DNA of 48,941 bases, from the NCBI GenBank assembly GCA_004431415.1, contig QPMI01000349.1, forward strand, positions 1 to 48,941, read 5' to 3'. Each line of letters opens with the position of its first letter. The first letter of the stretch is position 1. The notes under the pieces are model-generated. The model did not search any database. It saw nothing but the letters and a program-made list of their open reading frames with translations, and was not told where the DNA came from. Positions 10,809 to 20,486 of this stretch are shown piece by piece. The position numbers and the translations under genes are program-made. This stretch comes from Cyanophora paradoxa (lineage: Eukaryota > Glaucocystophyceae > Cyanophorales > Cyanophoraceae).

Positions 10809-11049
10809 TCACTTCTTGCGCCCGCCCTTTGCCGCCGGCTTGGCCTTCGCCGCCGCCTGCTTCTTGGGTGCACGTGCCGCCTTCTTCTTGCCTCCGCCGG
10901 ACTTGCGGCCGCCTGCGCCCCGGCGCCGGCGAGGCGCGGTGGGGAAGGGAAACGAGGATCGGGTGGAGAAGGCTGCGCACCAGACGCGGAGGACGCAGAG
11001 GAGGCGCGCTTCGCCGCCTCCGCCGCCTTCGCCGCCGCCGCCGCAGCCT

Positions 11050-11081
<32 letters not shown>

Positions 11082-12561
11082 TTCGCAGCAGCTGCCGCCG
11101 CCGCCGCCGCCGCCGTGCCGCCGCTGCCGCGGGCCCTCTTCGCCGGCCGCGACCCCTCCTCCTCCGACTCGTCTGCCGCCGCCTTGCGCTTGGCCCCCGC
11201 CTTCGCTTGTGCCTCTCCCTTGCGCTTCCCGGCCGATGCTGCCTTCCCCGCCTTCGGCTTTGCCGTCGGCTTCGGCTTTGCCGCCGGCTTCGGCTTAGCC
11301 GCCGCCTTCGGCTTAGCCGCCGGCTTCGGCTTTGCCGCCGGCTTCGGCTTAGCCGCCGGCTTCGGCTTTGCCGCCGGCTTCGGCTTTGCCGCCGCCTTCG
11401 GCTTAGCCGCCGGCTTCTTCGGCTTAGCCGGCGCAGTCGCCTTGGGCGACTCGAGCTCCTCCTCTTCGCCGCTGGCGGCGCCCTCCTGCTGGCCGAAAGA
11501 AAGGAGGTCAGCCGCAGGCGAGATGCACAAAAAGGCGGCCCGGGGGTGGGGGGTGGGGTTGGGGGCGCGGCGCACCTCCTCCCCCTCCTCGCCCGCAGAA
11601 TCCGAAAGGAGCTCTTCGACCTGCTCGCCTCTCGTTAAAGCTCGAGTACGCGGAACGCATACACGGGGCAGACGGCCGGGAGGGAGGGAGGGGAGGGAGG
11701 GAGGGAGGGAGGGGGGACGGGAAGGGGAAGAGGGGGGGGGGGGGGGGGGCGGGGGGCGCACATCGGGCACGTCGGAGAGGGCGCGCTTTATGCAGTGGCG
11801 GCTGACGAGGAGCTTGAGGGGCCGGAAGCGGGCGAGGAGGTAGCCCCTGGGGGCGAGGTCGTGGAGGCCGGCGAGGGCGGGGCTCTTGGTGCCGAGCAGG
11901 GCGACCTCCAGCACGAAGTCCTCCGTCTCCTCCAGGTCCCCCTCGTCCACGCTCTTCAGCGTGAACCTCTTGCTCCTCGACTTCTTCGCCGTAGCCGCCC
12001 CCGGGAAGCACACCGAGCTCTCGTAGTGCACCTCATCCTCCCGGCCGTCCTCCTCGTCCGCATCCTCCCCGCCCTCGCCCTCCCCCTTGCTCTCGTCGAC
12101 GTCCTCAGCCGGAGTGACGAGCTGCAGCGTGACGCCGAACGGCTGAGGGCGCATGAAGCCGCTCATCGGGTCGTCCTCGAGAAAGAGCTCGCGCTCGCTC
12201 TTCGGCTCGAGCAGTCCGAACGGGAGCTCGCTGTCGGAGATCTCCTCCTCCGGCTGAAACTCAACGCGGCCGTCCGGCGCCGGCCCAACGTAGCGGTAGT
12301 ACACTGAGAACCCCTCTGCCTGGTCGAGGAGCGGTGTCTCCGCGTCCCCGCCTTCGCCGAGGTAGTGCCCCGACGAGATTCGGACCCGCAGGCACACCTC
12401 TCCGTCGCGGAAGAGCTGCGCCCAACGCGGCTCTGCATGGCGACTTATAGCTTAGCGCGCGCGGGCGTACGCGTGGATCCGGAGCCTCGGAGAAGGAACG
12501 TTAACCATGTGGCAGTGCAGGGATATGCACCAGCGTTCGATCCATTCGTTTTCTTCGCCAT
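10809..12561 (-). CDS. Acidic-N, histone-H1-like-tail protein (AKPKP repeats)
   Basis: The family is not recognised. The start was found by joining a small first exon (12531-12561, MAKKTNGSNA) through a GT-AG intron to the exon beginning at 12432, which gives a continuous frame (EPRWAQLFRDGEVCLRVR). The N-terminal third looks folded (FSVYYRYVGPAPDGRVEF, PFGVTLQLV, FVLEVALLGTKSPAL) and is broken by an acidic stretch (GEGEGGEDADEEDGRED). The C-terminal half is a long disordered tail: repeated AKPKPAAKPKA units, a KRKAAADESEEEGSRPAKR segment with nuclear-localisation character, poly-Ala blocks, and a final KSGGGKKKAARAPKKQ. Such tails resemble linker histones and other nucleic-acid-condensing proteins. 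Introns include one with GGGA repeats near 11680. The likely place is nucleus or nucleolus, by inference. It lies downstream of the EEP gene on the same strand. Confidence 0.68.
11676..11750. repeat. GGGA microsatellite and G-run inside an intron
   Basis: Plus-strand GGGAGGGAGG repeats followed by a run of about 18 G lie in the large intron of the minus-strand gene, whose transcript would read as pyrimidine repeats. Confidence 0.8.
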
Positions 12562-12864
12562 TGCTGCAACTAGCCGATCACTCCGTGCACGTGGCGCGCG
12601 CTAGCGCTCGGCGGGCTGTGGCGGTTAGTCCCAGCAGCGCTAGCTGTACCCCCGGATACAGCAAGTAGAGAGCTACTGGCCACCGCCCATGGCAAGTAGA
12701 GAGCGAAACTCGGAATTGAAAGAGCGGATCGGATCGGAGCTGAAGGCCAGGGCCGGATCCGGATCACCGTTATAAGTTCGGGGCGGGGGCGGGGGCGGGG
12801 GCGGGGCGGCGGGGAAGCGTGCGTGGCCGGGCGGAGGGCGGAGGGCGGTGGCGGGCTAGGCCGC
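12562..12864. other. Spacer between two minus-strand genes
   Basis: No coding stretch was seen. The left part should be the promoter of the H1-tail gene. A GGGGGC repeat sits near 12781-12805, just past the stop of the EEP gene. Confidence 0.45.
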
Positions 12865-14403
12865 CTAGGCGACGAGGACTTCTGCGGCGACTGCGAAGTG
12901 GTCGGAGGGGGGCACGGGCTGCTGGGCGGCGGGGGCCTCGGCGACGACGGCGGCGAGGACGCGGGTCTCGGCGGAGGCGAAGACGTAGTCGATCATCTCG
13001 CGCCAGCCGTCGGACTCGCCGGGGAAGCCGACGAAGGAGTAGCCCGGGCCCTCCACCTCCGTCCCCGACACGGCCCGCGCTTCGCTGAAGCCCCCCTCCA
13101 GCATCTGTCCCCGCCCCGCCCCCATCGGCCCGGCGCGGCGGGCGGGGGCGGGGGCGGGGCGCGCACGGCGCGGTGGGCGGGGGAGTTGGGGGCCGCGTTG
13201 AAGTCGCCGACCACGAAGCCCGGCACGCCGGCCGCCTGCGCCAGCCGGCACAGCAGCCGCGCCCCCTCCACCTGCGCCCCGTCGCCCCGCGCCCCCGGGC
13301 GGGCGGGGCGGGCGGGCGGGGCGGACCCGGGCGACGTCGCCGAGGTGGTCGAGGTGCGTGCTGGTGAAGCTGAAGAGGCGCCGCGTGGCGTGGTCGTACC
13401 TGCCGCGGGGTCAGCCCGGGGCGGGGGCGGGGGCGGGGCCGGGGCGCGCAGGAGGGCGATGGAGGCGATGCGGGGGAGGGCGGCGTCCCAGCCCTTGCCC
13501 GGCCCCGACGGGCTCTCGCTCAGCCACGCCTTCCGCGTCTGCAGGATCGAGAGCCTGCGCCCCGCTCGCCCCCGCCCAGCCGCGGCGGGCGGGGCGGGGC
13601 GGGGCGGGGCGGGGACCGGTCGGAGCGGACGAAGACGGGGCTGGCCTCGCCGCCGCGGGCGCCGTCGTCACGCCCGAAGGCGAAGACGGCGTACTCGGGG
13701 AGGGCGGCGGCGAGGTCGTCGAGCTGGGCGGGGAGGACCTCCTGGAAGCCGACGGCGTCCAGCCGCAGCGCCCGCACCACCGCCACCACGCACGGGCACC
13801 GCTCCCGCCACCCGTGCCGGTCCCCCTCGTTCGCGTACCGCACGTTGAACGTCCCCACCCGCAACGACTGCGGCTCCGGCGGCGGCCCCGCGTCCACCCC
13901 GCCCGCCTCGTACGCCGCCCGCGCCGAGAGCACCCGTCCCGCCCCCGCCCCCGCCACCGCCAGGCTCCGGTTCTCCCCTGCGCCCCCCGCCCCTCGCCCC
14001 CCGAGAGGGGCGGGGCGGGGCGGGGCGGGGCGGGCGGACCGCGCTCCCAGCGGAAGGGGATGGGGGAGGCCTCGGGCCCGATGCCGAACTTGAACTCCAG
14101 CGCCTCGACCCCCGTCCGGTGCCGCACGCTCACGCTCCCCACCCTGCCCGCCCCCCGTCACAGCCCCGCCAGCCAGCCCGGGCAGCAGGCCGGCGCGGCG
14201 CCGGCACCGCTAGAGGCGCACCAGAGGGGATACAGCCTGGCATTCGTGTGAAGGCGCACGGCGCGGTCGCTCGCCCACTCGCCCAGCTCCGGCGCCGAGC
14301 CGCAGACGTACACCGCCTCGCCCACCTTCGTCGCCCGGCACTCCACCTGCCCCGCAGCGACACCTTCGCTTCGGAAGGAGAGGGCGGATCCGGGCGTGCT
14401 CAT
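12865..14403 (-). CDS. CBM20 starch-binding domain fused to an endonuclease/exonuclease/phosphatase domain
   Basis: The ATG at 14403 opens MSTPGSALSFRSEG, then a CBM20 module at about residues 18-110: VECRATKVGEAVYVCGSAPE, LGEWASDRAVRLH, YPLW, LEFKFGIG and RWERG|ENRSLAV, matching the family's closing W-x-x-G-x-N-R. The EEP catalytic core follows, with all signature motifs: VGTFNVRY, AVGFQEVLP, FSFTSTHLDHLGD, VVGDFNAAPNS, MIDYVFAS and SDHFAVAAEV. The metal-dependent phosphoesterase fold therefore appears intact. At least six GC-rich introns are inferred, for example CTCTG|GTGCGC near 14214. CBM20 binds alpha-glucans, so a substrate tied to storage polysaccharide or a phosphorylated glucan is possible. 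A nuclease tethered to a glucan surface is another reading. No signal peptide is obvious. Confidence 0.85.
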
Positions 14404-14970
14404 CACACCTCGAACAGCACGCGCATGGGCTCGAGATTCGGCTCGCCGGGAAGAATGTCCAGGACCTGCGCGTCCTTTCGACCCGCCGCGCGTACAAGCT
14501 CACACTTGCACAGCCCTCGCACCTTGTGTATGAATGATTTGCGCAGGGGGTCGCTTCCAGGCTCGCCGCAGAGGACTCGGGTCGCTGCGGCGGAATTCAG
14601 AGCGCGGCCGGCCCGTAGCACGGGCCCGTCAACAGATTGGAAACTATAGCTTCGCCCGCCGCCACAGTCGGCACTCGATGCGCCGCGCGGCTAAGGCCCG
14701 CCGACGACGGCGTGAACACCAACGGTGTTCGCAGGCTCGCAGCTAGTTCACGTGAAATCGTAATCGCTTTCTGCGCTGCGCACCCCACTCCTTGAATGAC
14801 ATCGAGTTGCGCAAGCGGTTGTCTCGCGGCCGAAACGACCTACCCCCCAAAAGAGCTCGGGCTGCTCGGCCCTGCTGCTCGGGCCTGCTGCTCGGCCCTG
14901 CTCGGGCCGCTCGGGCTCGGTCCACTTGGCCGCCACCGACGCGCCGGCGTCCAGTGCGGCCGGCGGCAGC
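14404..14970. promoter_or_regulatory. Divergent intergenic region between EEP and FIST genes
   Basis: No coding stretch is supported. The region should contain both promoters. A GCTCGG(C/G)CCTGCT minisatellite-like repeat lies at about 14862-14915. No convincing TATA box was seen. Confidence 0.4.
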
Positions 14971-17105
14971 ATGTTCGTGTCGGCCGGGCTGCCCTCCGCC
15001 GGCCTTTCTGTGACCGTCGCGCCGATCGACGTGCAAGCATGCGCCCGCTGCCCGCGCTCAAGACCGCCGTTGGCGCTGCCGAGTCGACGTTTCGAGCTCG
15101 GCCCAACTAGTCGTCGCGCTCGACGTGTCGAGTTCGTTCCTGTACATGTGCACCCTGTTGCAGCGGCGTCGCCGGCAGCGCCCTCGCCGGACGAGAGCGC
15201 CGTTCCGCCGCCGTCGGTGACCCCGACGCCGCCGCCGGCGGGGCCCGTCGGGGAGGAGAGGAAAGAAAAAAAGAGCGTGTCGAGTGTGAGCGACAATTAC
15301 AACCTGGAGCGAGCGATCTCGGAGGCGTGCGACCGCCTCGCGGAGAAGCTCGGCCGGCCGGGCCGCGAGCTCCTCGAGGTCGACCTCTGCCTCGTGCGCC
15401 CCGCCCCCCGTCCCGCCGCCGCGCCGCCGCGCCGCCGGCCGCCCGGCGCTGACGGCGCGGCGCGCAGGTCTTCGTGAACGACGTCTTCAGCAGCGACTTC
15501 GAGCGGGTGCTGCCGCTGCTGGGCGAGCGCGTGAGGGCCGGCGTCGTGCTCGGGTGCAGCGGGGGCGGCGTCGTCGGGTGCGACGAGGACGGGGTGCCGC
15601 AGGAGCTGGAGGCGCGCCCCTCGGTGGCGCTGGCGGCCTTCCAGCTGGGCCCCGGGGCCTCGCTGCGGCCCTTCCACGTGCGGCACGACCAGCTGCCCTC
15701 CCCCGACGGGGCGCCCGAGGAGTGGTGGGAGGCGCTCGGCGTGGACCCCGGGCGGGAGCGCGTGGGCGGCGTGCTGCTCTTCAGCGACCCCGTCTCGGGG
15801 GCCCTCCCCGAGCTCCTCGCCGGCCTCGACTTCGCTCTCCCCGCCGCCCCCAAGGCCCGCCCCGCCCCGCCCCCGCCCTCCGCAGAGCCAGTGAGCTGGG
15901 GGCGCAGGTGGGCGGAGTGGCGAGCTGGGCGGACTCCTCGACAGCACTCTTCCTCAACCACAAAGTCCCCGCCCCCGCCCCGCCCGCCCCTCGCCCCGGC
16001 GCCGCTGAGCGGGGCGGGGGCAGGTGCGGCGGACGGGGACCGTGGGCGTCGCCCTCTGCGGCGACGTCGCCGTCCGCTCCGTCGTCGCCCAGGCGCCTTC
16101 CCCCCCCCCCCCCCCCCCCCTTTCCCCCCCAGGCGCCACGCCCGCCCCGCCCCCCGGCGGCGCTGAGGGGGCGCAGGGGTGCCGCCCGATCGGGCCGAGC
16201 GTGATGGTGACGCGGGCGGAGGGGAACGTGATCCACGCGGTGGGCGAGGAGCCGCGCGGCCTCTCCGCCGGCCTCCGCCTCGAGCTCGAGGGTAGCGTCC
16301 CGCCCCTCGGTCCGCCCCTCCCCGCCCCCCCCGCCCCGGGCCGAGGGGGCCGACGGGGGCGGCAGACTTCGTGAAGGACGTCGTCCAGCGCCTCCCCGTC
16401 GACGGCACGCCCCCGCCCCGCCCGCCCGCCCGCGCCGGGCCGGGGGGCCGGGGCGAGGGCGGGGCGGGGCAGAGCGGGTGCTGGTGCAGCGCTCGCTCTT
16501 CGTGGGGTCTGCGCGGACCCCTTCGTGGAGCGGCCCGAGGCGGCCGACTTCCTCGTGCGGGACCTCCTCGGCGTCGGGCCCACGGGGGCCATCGCCGTCG
16601 GCGCCGACGTCCGCCCCGGCCAGCGCCTCCAGGTCCGCCCCCCGCAGCGCCCGGCCGCCCGCCTGCGCCTGCGCCGCCGCCCGCCGAGCGCCGGCAGTTC
16701 TTCGTCCGCGACGCCGCGGCGGCGAGCGCGGAGCTCATCGAGCGGCTCGACGAGTTCACCGCGTCCCCCGCCTCCGGTGCTCCCCGCGCTGCCCGCCCGC
16801 CCCGGCGTCGCCCGACGCGCGGCAGAGGGCCTGGGGCAGCCGCTGGGGGCCCTCATGGTCGCCTGCATGGGCCGCGGCGAGGGCCTCTACGGTGCCCCCC
16901 GCCCCGCACCCGCTGCCGCTCCCCAGCCCCGCTCACCGAGTCACCCCCCGCAGGCTTCCGGGGGCACGACTCGCAGCTGCTGCGGCGGGCGCTGGGCCCC
17001 GTGCCCGTGTGCGGCTTCTTCGCGAACGGGGAGATCGGGCCGGTGCGGGGCGGGGCCACCACGCACCTCCACGGCTACACCACCGCCATCGCCCTCATCT
17101 ACTGA
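14971..17105 (+). CDS. FIST-domain (FIST-N plus FIST-C) protein
   Basis: FIST proteins are putative small-ligand sensors; relatives include F-box protein FBXO22. The first in-frame ATG is at 14971, giving MFVSAGLPSAGLSVTVAPID and a low-complexity N-terminal region. FIST-N follows: AISEACDRLAEKLGRPGREL, VFVNDVFSSDFERVLP, VLGCSGGGVVGCDEDG and FQLGPGASLRPFHV. Later exons carry VGGVLLFSDPVSG, VGVALCGDVAV, GPSVMVTRAEGN, FVKDVVQRLPV, ADFLVRDLLGVGPTGAIAVG and RQFFVRDAAAASAELIERLD. FIST-C closes with GALMVACMGRG, GHDSQLLRRALGPVPVCGFF, ANGEIGPV and THLHGYTTAIALIY, the family's classical ending. About ten GC-rich introns are inferred. At about 16500-16510 a G run is one base shorter than in the duplicate copy, breaking the frame (LFVGS instead of LFVGVCADPF). 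This is either a true defect or a homopolymer error. Confidence 0.85.
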
Positions 17106-17650
17106 CCCCCGCCCCCGCACCCCGCCCGCGCGCTGCAACCCGCTCCCCGCACGCTGCGCCCCGCCCCTGCACCGAAAGCGGCGCACACGCATGCAACGGC
17201 GCTCAGCGCGTCTCTGCAGCTGCTCGGCGACTCTGCTTGCGCGAGATACGTGTAGGGATGGAGGGGGTGTTGACACGGAGGGAGCGCGCGCCCCAGACCG
17301 AGCTCGAGGGACGGACGCGTACGTATACGTATATACGGGGGCCGGGAGGCCTAGGGTGGGGACGGGTGGGGGATCCGGAGAGGAAATTAAAGGAAATGCG
17401 AAGAGGACGTTCAGAGGAGGAGGCGCAGGGGGCGCGCGCTTAATATCATGGCAGTGGCCACGTGCGCGCATGCACTGGCGCCGGCGCCGGCCGGCCGCGC
17501 GGCCGGGCCAGGCGACAAAGGTTAAATGGGGGTACACTCTCCATCGGCCTTGTGGACATGTATACCCGTCTTCTCTGTCAAGTCTCGAGCCCACAGTCAC
17601 GAGTCAGTCACCTGACGGTTGCCAACCGCATAGCTCGCCACTGGGCCAAA
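17106..17650. other. 3' flank of FIST copy 1, and promoter of the small gene
   Basis: About 17106-17450 is homologous to the flank of the second FIST copy (19533-19790) but clearly more diverged than the coding parts. The rest contains palindromic GGCCGGCCGCGCGGCC-like DNA near 17490. No gene seen. Confidence 0.5.
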
Positions 17651-18508
17651 ATGCAGGGCGTTGGCATCAACATTGATCGCCAGCGTTGGTCTCCAGCCGG
17701 GCGGCACGCCGGGTTTGCTGCTTCAGTCGGCGCCGGCTTTCGCGGGAAGCCCAGCTTGCTAACTACAGCGGACAGTGCGCGTAATATTCTCTTGGTAAGT
17801 TCTTTCCCCATGTTTAGATACTGCGCCCCCGCCTCAATATCCCTTCACTTCAGTGCTCAAGTTCGGCACCGGCCGCGGTTACCGCGACGCCGCCGCGTCG
17901 CCAGCTAGCGGCAACATCTCCAGGCGTCACTCATGACGCAGCACCAAAAGGGAGAATGCGCGCCCAGAAGTTTTTCGGCATCCGTGTGCAAGTCTCCGCT
18001 GCTTTGCGAGGTGAGCGATGGCGAGTGCTCGAGGGCAACGCTGTTTGTGGGTTCAGTTTCCTGTTTTGGGTGCGATCGATCCTATCCCCTTGACCGGCGC
18101 TCCAGCTCATGTAAGTTGACTTCATTCGTAGAAACCGAAAGAATCAGGAGACCAGGATCAGGACCAGCAGGAGCAACTCGTTTTCATGGACACCATCAAA
18201 GTGGACGACGTCATCACGAAGGCGTTCAACGACCAGCAAGCTTCGGCACTCAAAACTCTGTGTTCTGCCGTGCTTCAGAAGCTGGACCAGATGCGGCGGG
18301 CGCTGGCAAGGGTAGAGCGGAAGGTCGACGCAATTCTCTCCGTGCTGGTTAGTTGCCGTCTCTACTTGCCCGCTGTGCTTTTCTTTTGCTAACGTCAGAA
18401 ATGCAGATTTTCGGAGTTTTCTTGCTTCTTCTTCCACCGGATGCCAGATTCTTTCTTTGTAAAACCCTGATCGCTGTCGCTAAGAGCTGCTTAGCTAGCT
18501 ATATATGA
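17651..18508 (+). CDS. Small four-exon gene of unknown function with C-terminal helix and hydrophobic segment
   Basis: Exons 17651-17794, 17854-18010, 18142-18347 and 18407-18508 join into one open frame of 202 codons. Donors are GTAAGT, GTGAGC and GTTAGT, and acceptors are CAG, AAG and CAG. These are canonical spliceosomal sites, unlike the GC-rich introns of the neighbours. The product starts MQGVGINIDRQRWSPAG. It has a helical, probably coiled segment (SALKTLCSAVLQKLDQMRRA), and then a hydrophobic stretch (ILSVLIFGVFLLLLPP) that could span a membrane near the C-terminus. The intron-3 acceptor is my weakest choice; a TAG acceptor 10 bases upstream would change frame. The gene sits exactly between the two FIST copies and may have arrived with the duplication. 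No family is recognised. Confidence 0.55.
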
Positions 18509-18591
18509 AAGGTACATGTAAACTGCAGTTGTACTGCCCTTGAACCTTGGGAGGAGGAGTTCTAACAGGAGCGCCGGCCGCGGCTGAGCTC

Positions 18592-19532
18592 GAGGGGGCG
18601 CAGGGGTGCCGCCCGATCGGGCCGAGCGTGATGGTGACGCGGGCGGAGGGGAACGTGATCCACGCGGTGGGCGAGGAGCCGCGCGGCCTCTCCGCCGGCC
18701 TCCGCCTCGAGCTCGAGGGTAGCGTCCCGCCCCTCGGTCCGCCCCTCCCCGCCCCCCCCGCCCCGGGCCGAGGGGGCCGACGGGGGCGGCAGACTTCGTG
18801 AAGGACGTCGTCCAGCGCCTCCCCGTCGACGGCACGCCCCCCGCCCCGCCCGCCCCGCCCGCGCCGGGCCGGGGGGCCGGGGCGAGGGCGGGGCGGGGCA
18901 GAGCGGGTGCTGGTGCAGCGCTCGCTCTTCGTGGGGGTCTGCGCGGACCCCTTCGTGGAGCGGCCCGAGGCGGCCGACTTCCTCGTGCGGGACCTCCTCG
19001 GCGTCGGGCCCACGGGGCCATCGCCGTCGGCGCCGACGTCCGCCCGGCCAGCGCCTCCAGGTCCGCCCCCGCAGCGCCCGGCCGCCCGCCTGCGCCTGCG
19101 CCGCCGCCCGCCGAGCGCCGGCAGTTCTTCGTCCGCGACGCCGCGGCGGCGAGCGCGGAGCTCATCGAGCGGCTCGACGAGTTCACCGCGTCCCCCGCCT
19201 CCGGTGCTCCCCGCGCTGCCCGCCCGCCCCGGCGTCGCCCGACGCGCGGCAGAGGGCCTGGGGCAGCCGCTGGGGGCCCTCATGGTCGCCTGCATGGGCC
19301 GCGGCGAGGGCCTCTACGGTGCCCCCCGCCCCGCACCCGCTGCCGCTCCCCAGCCCCGCTCACCGAGTCACCCCCCGCAGGCTTCCGGGGGCACGACTCG
19401 CAGCTGCTGCGGCGGGCGCTGGGCCCCGTGCCCGTGTGCGGCTTCTTCGCGAACGGGGAGATCGGGCCGGTGCGGGGCGGGGCCACCACGCACCTCCACG
19501 GCTACACCACCGCCATCGCCCTCATCTACTGA
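18592..19532 (+). pseudogene. 5'-truncated duplicate of the FIST gene (C-terminal half only)
   Basis: From 18592 the sequence is nearly identical to 16165-17105, introns included, down to the same stop codon after YTTAIALIY. It lacks the start codon, the N-terminal region and the whole FIST-N domain. Differences from copy 1 are almost all single-base changes in C or G runs. It keeps the frame at the LFVGVCADPF site where copy 1 is broken, but has lost one G in the PTG(A) stretch (about 19012-19018) and further C residues nearby. No obvious promoter lies in front. Most likely it is a non-functional partial duplicate. A short FIST-C-only transcript cannot be ruled out. Confidence 0.8.
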
Positions 19533-19878
19533 CCCCCGCCCCCGCACCCCGCCCCCTGCGCCCCGCCCCTGTGCACCGAAAGCGGCGCACAATTACAAGC
19601 ATGCAACGGCGCTCGGCGCGTCTCTGCTCGGCGACTCTGGTTGCGCGAGACACGTGCGGGGATGGAGGGGGTCTCGACACGGAGGAAGCGCCCGCCCGAG
19701 ACGGGGGGACGGGCGGGGGCAGGTGGGGGAGAGGAAAGGAAATGCGAAGAGGGCGTTTGAAGAGGGCGTTCGAAGAGGGGGCGCAGGGGGCCCAAGGCAG
19801 GGCCCGGGGCAGGGCAATGGGGCTGGCCAAAGGAGGACGGAACCTGGGGGCGCGCCAAGGGGGCGGGGTGGCGGGGGG
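19533..19878. other. Spacer between convergent FIST copy and TRAPPC2
   Basis: Related to 17106-17450 (shared CACCGAAAGCGGCGCACA, CATGCAACGGCGCTC and AAATGCGAAGAG words) with many differences and indels. It includes a short duplication of a GGGCGTT(T/C)GAAGAG unit near 19752-19778. No gene seen. Confidence 0.5.
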
Positions 19879-20486
19879 CTAGAGGGCGCCGATGTGCTTC
19901 CTGCCGAGGGCCTTGACCTTGGCGTCGAAGGCGGGGGACGTGATGCGCCCGTTCACGCCGTAGAAGGGGTTCAGCAGCGTCTGCCGGCGCCTCAGGCACG
20001 GGTGGCGGCGGGGCGGGCGGGGCGGAGCGGGCCTTGAGGTAGAGCTCGTGGACGTCGGCGAAGAAGTTGCGGATCCCGTCGTCGTTCCTCACGTCGTGCA
20101 GCACCATCAGCTTCACATGTGCGCCGCAGTCAAGGAGCACCCGCCGCACGCGCCCGCGCGAGCAGGGGGCGCGCGGCCGGCGTCAAGGATATGGCCAGCG
20201 GTCACGTAGGCAGACACGAACAGGTCGTTGAACTTGTCGACCGTCTTGAAGTACCTGCCGTGCGCGAGCCGCCGCGTCAGGCGCAGCAGGCAGCCGGGAG
20301 CGCTCGCAGAGCGCACATCTGGTTCGAGGTCCAGACGAGCTCGTCGATGACGTCGAGCGCGGCGTGAATGATGAACTGATTGAGGTGCGCGTTGTCCTCC
20401 TTTTGCTTCGGGTTCGCCACGAACTCCGCCTCGTACAGCGGCGTGTCTCCCTTCCCGACGATTACGAAAGTGTAGTTCCCGGCCAT
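19879..20486 (-). CDS. TRAPPC2: TRAPPC2 (sedlin/Trs20), TRAPP vesicle-tethering subunit
   Basis: This is a core longin-fold subunit of the TRAPP complexes, which tether vesicles and activate Rab1/Ypt1 between ER and Golgi. Four exons (20317-20486, 20193-20254, 20033-20118, 19879-19980) give 139 residues, against 140 in human sedlin, and align along the whole length: NYTFVIVGKGDTPLYEAEF, HLNQFIIHAALDVIDE, KTVDKFNDLFVSAYVTAGH, LHDVRNDDGIRNFFADVHEL, LNPFYGVNGRITSPAFDAKV and LGRKHIGAL. Intron 1 is GT-AG, intron 2 is AT-AC with U12-type signals, and intron 3 is GC-AG. Three splice classes therefore occur in one small gene. The gene is divergent from the helical protein at 20832 and convergent with the FIST duplicate. 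Confidence 0.96.
20119..20192 (-). other. U12-type AT-AC intron in TRAPPC2
   Basis: On the coding strand the intron starts ATATCCTTGAC, the U12 donor consensus, and ends CAC. The branch-site consensus TCCTTGAC lies 20136-20129, with its branch A 11 bases from the acceptor, the spacing expected for the minor spliceosome. Splicing C|AT-AC|AT restores GGC CAT GTG AAG, giving the conserved AGH-VK junction. The intron is 74 bases long. No GT-AG or GC-AG alternative gives the conserved protein. Confidence 0.9.

Noticed and set aside
11085-11130. CCG triplet run as an expanded microsatellite
   Set aside because: It encodes the poly-Ala/Lys tail of the minus-strand gene, so it is coding low complexity.
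10344-11843. 499-codon plus-strand frame with Ala/Phe/Gly repeats
   Set aside because: It is the reverse complement of the AKPKPAAKPKA tail of the minus-strand gene; its repeats are explained by that.
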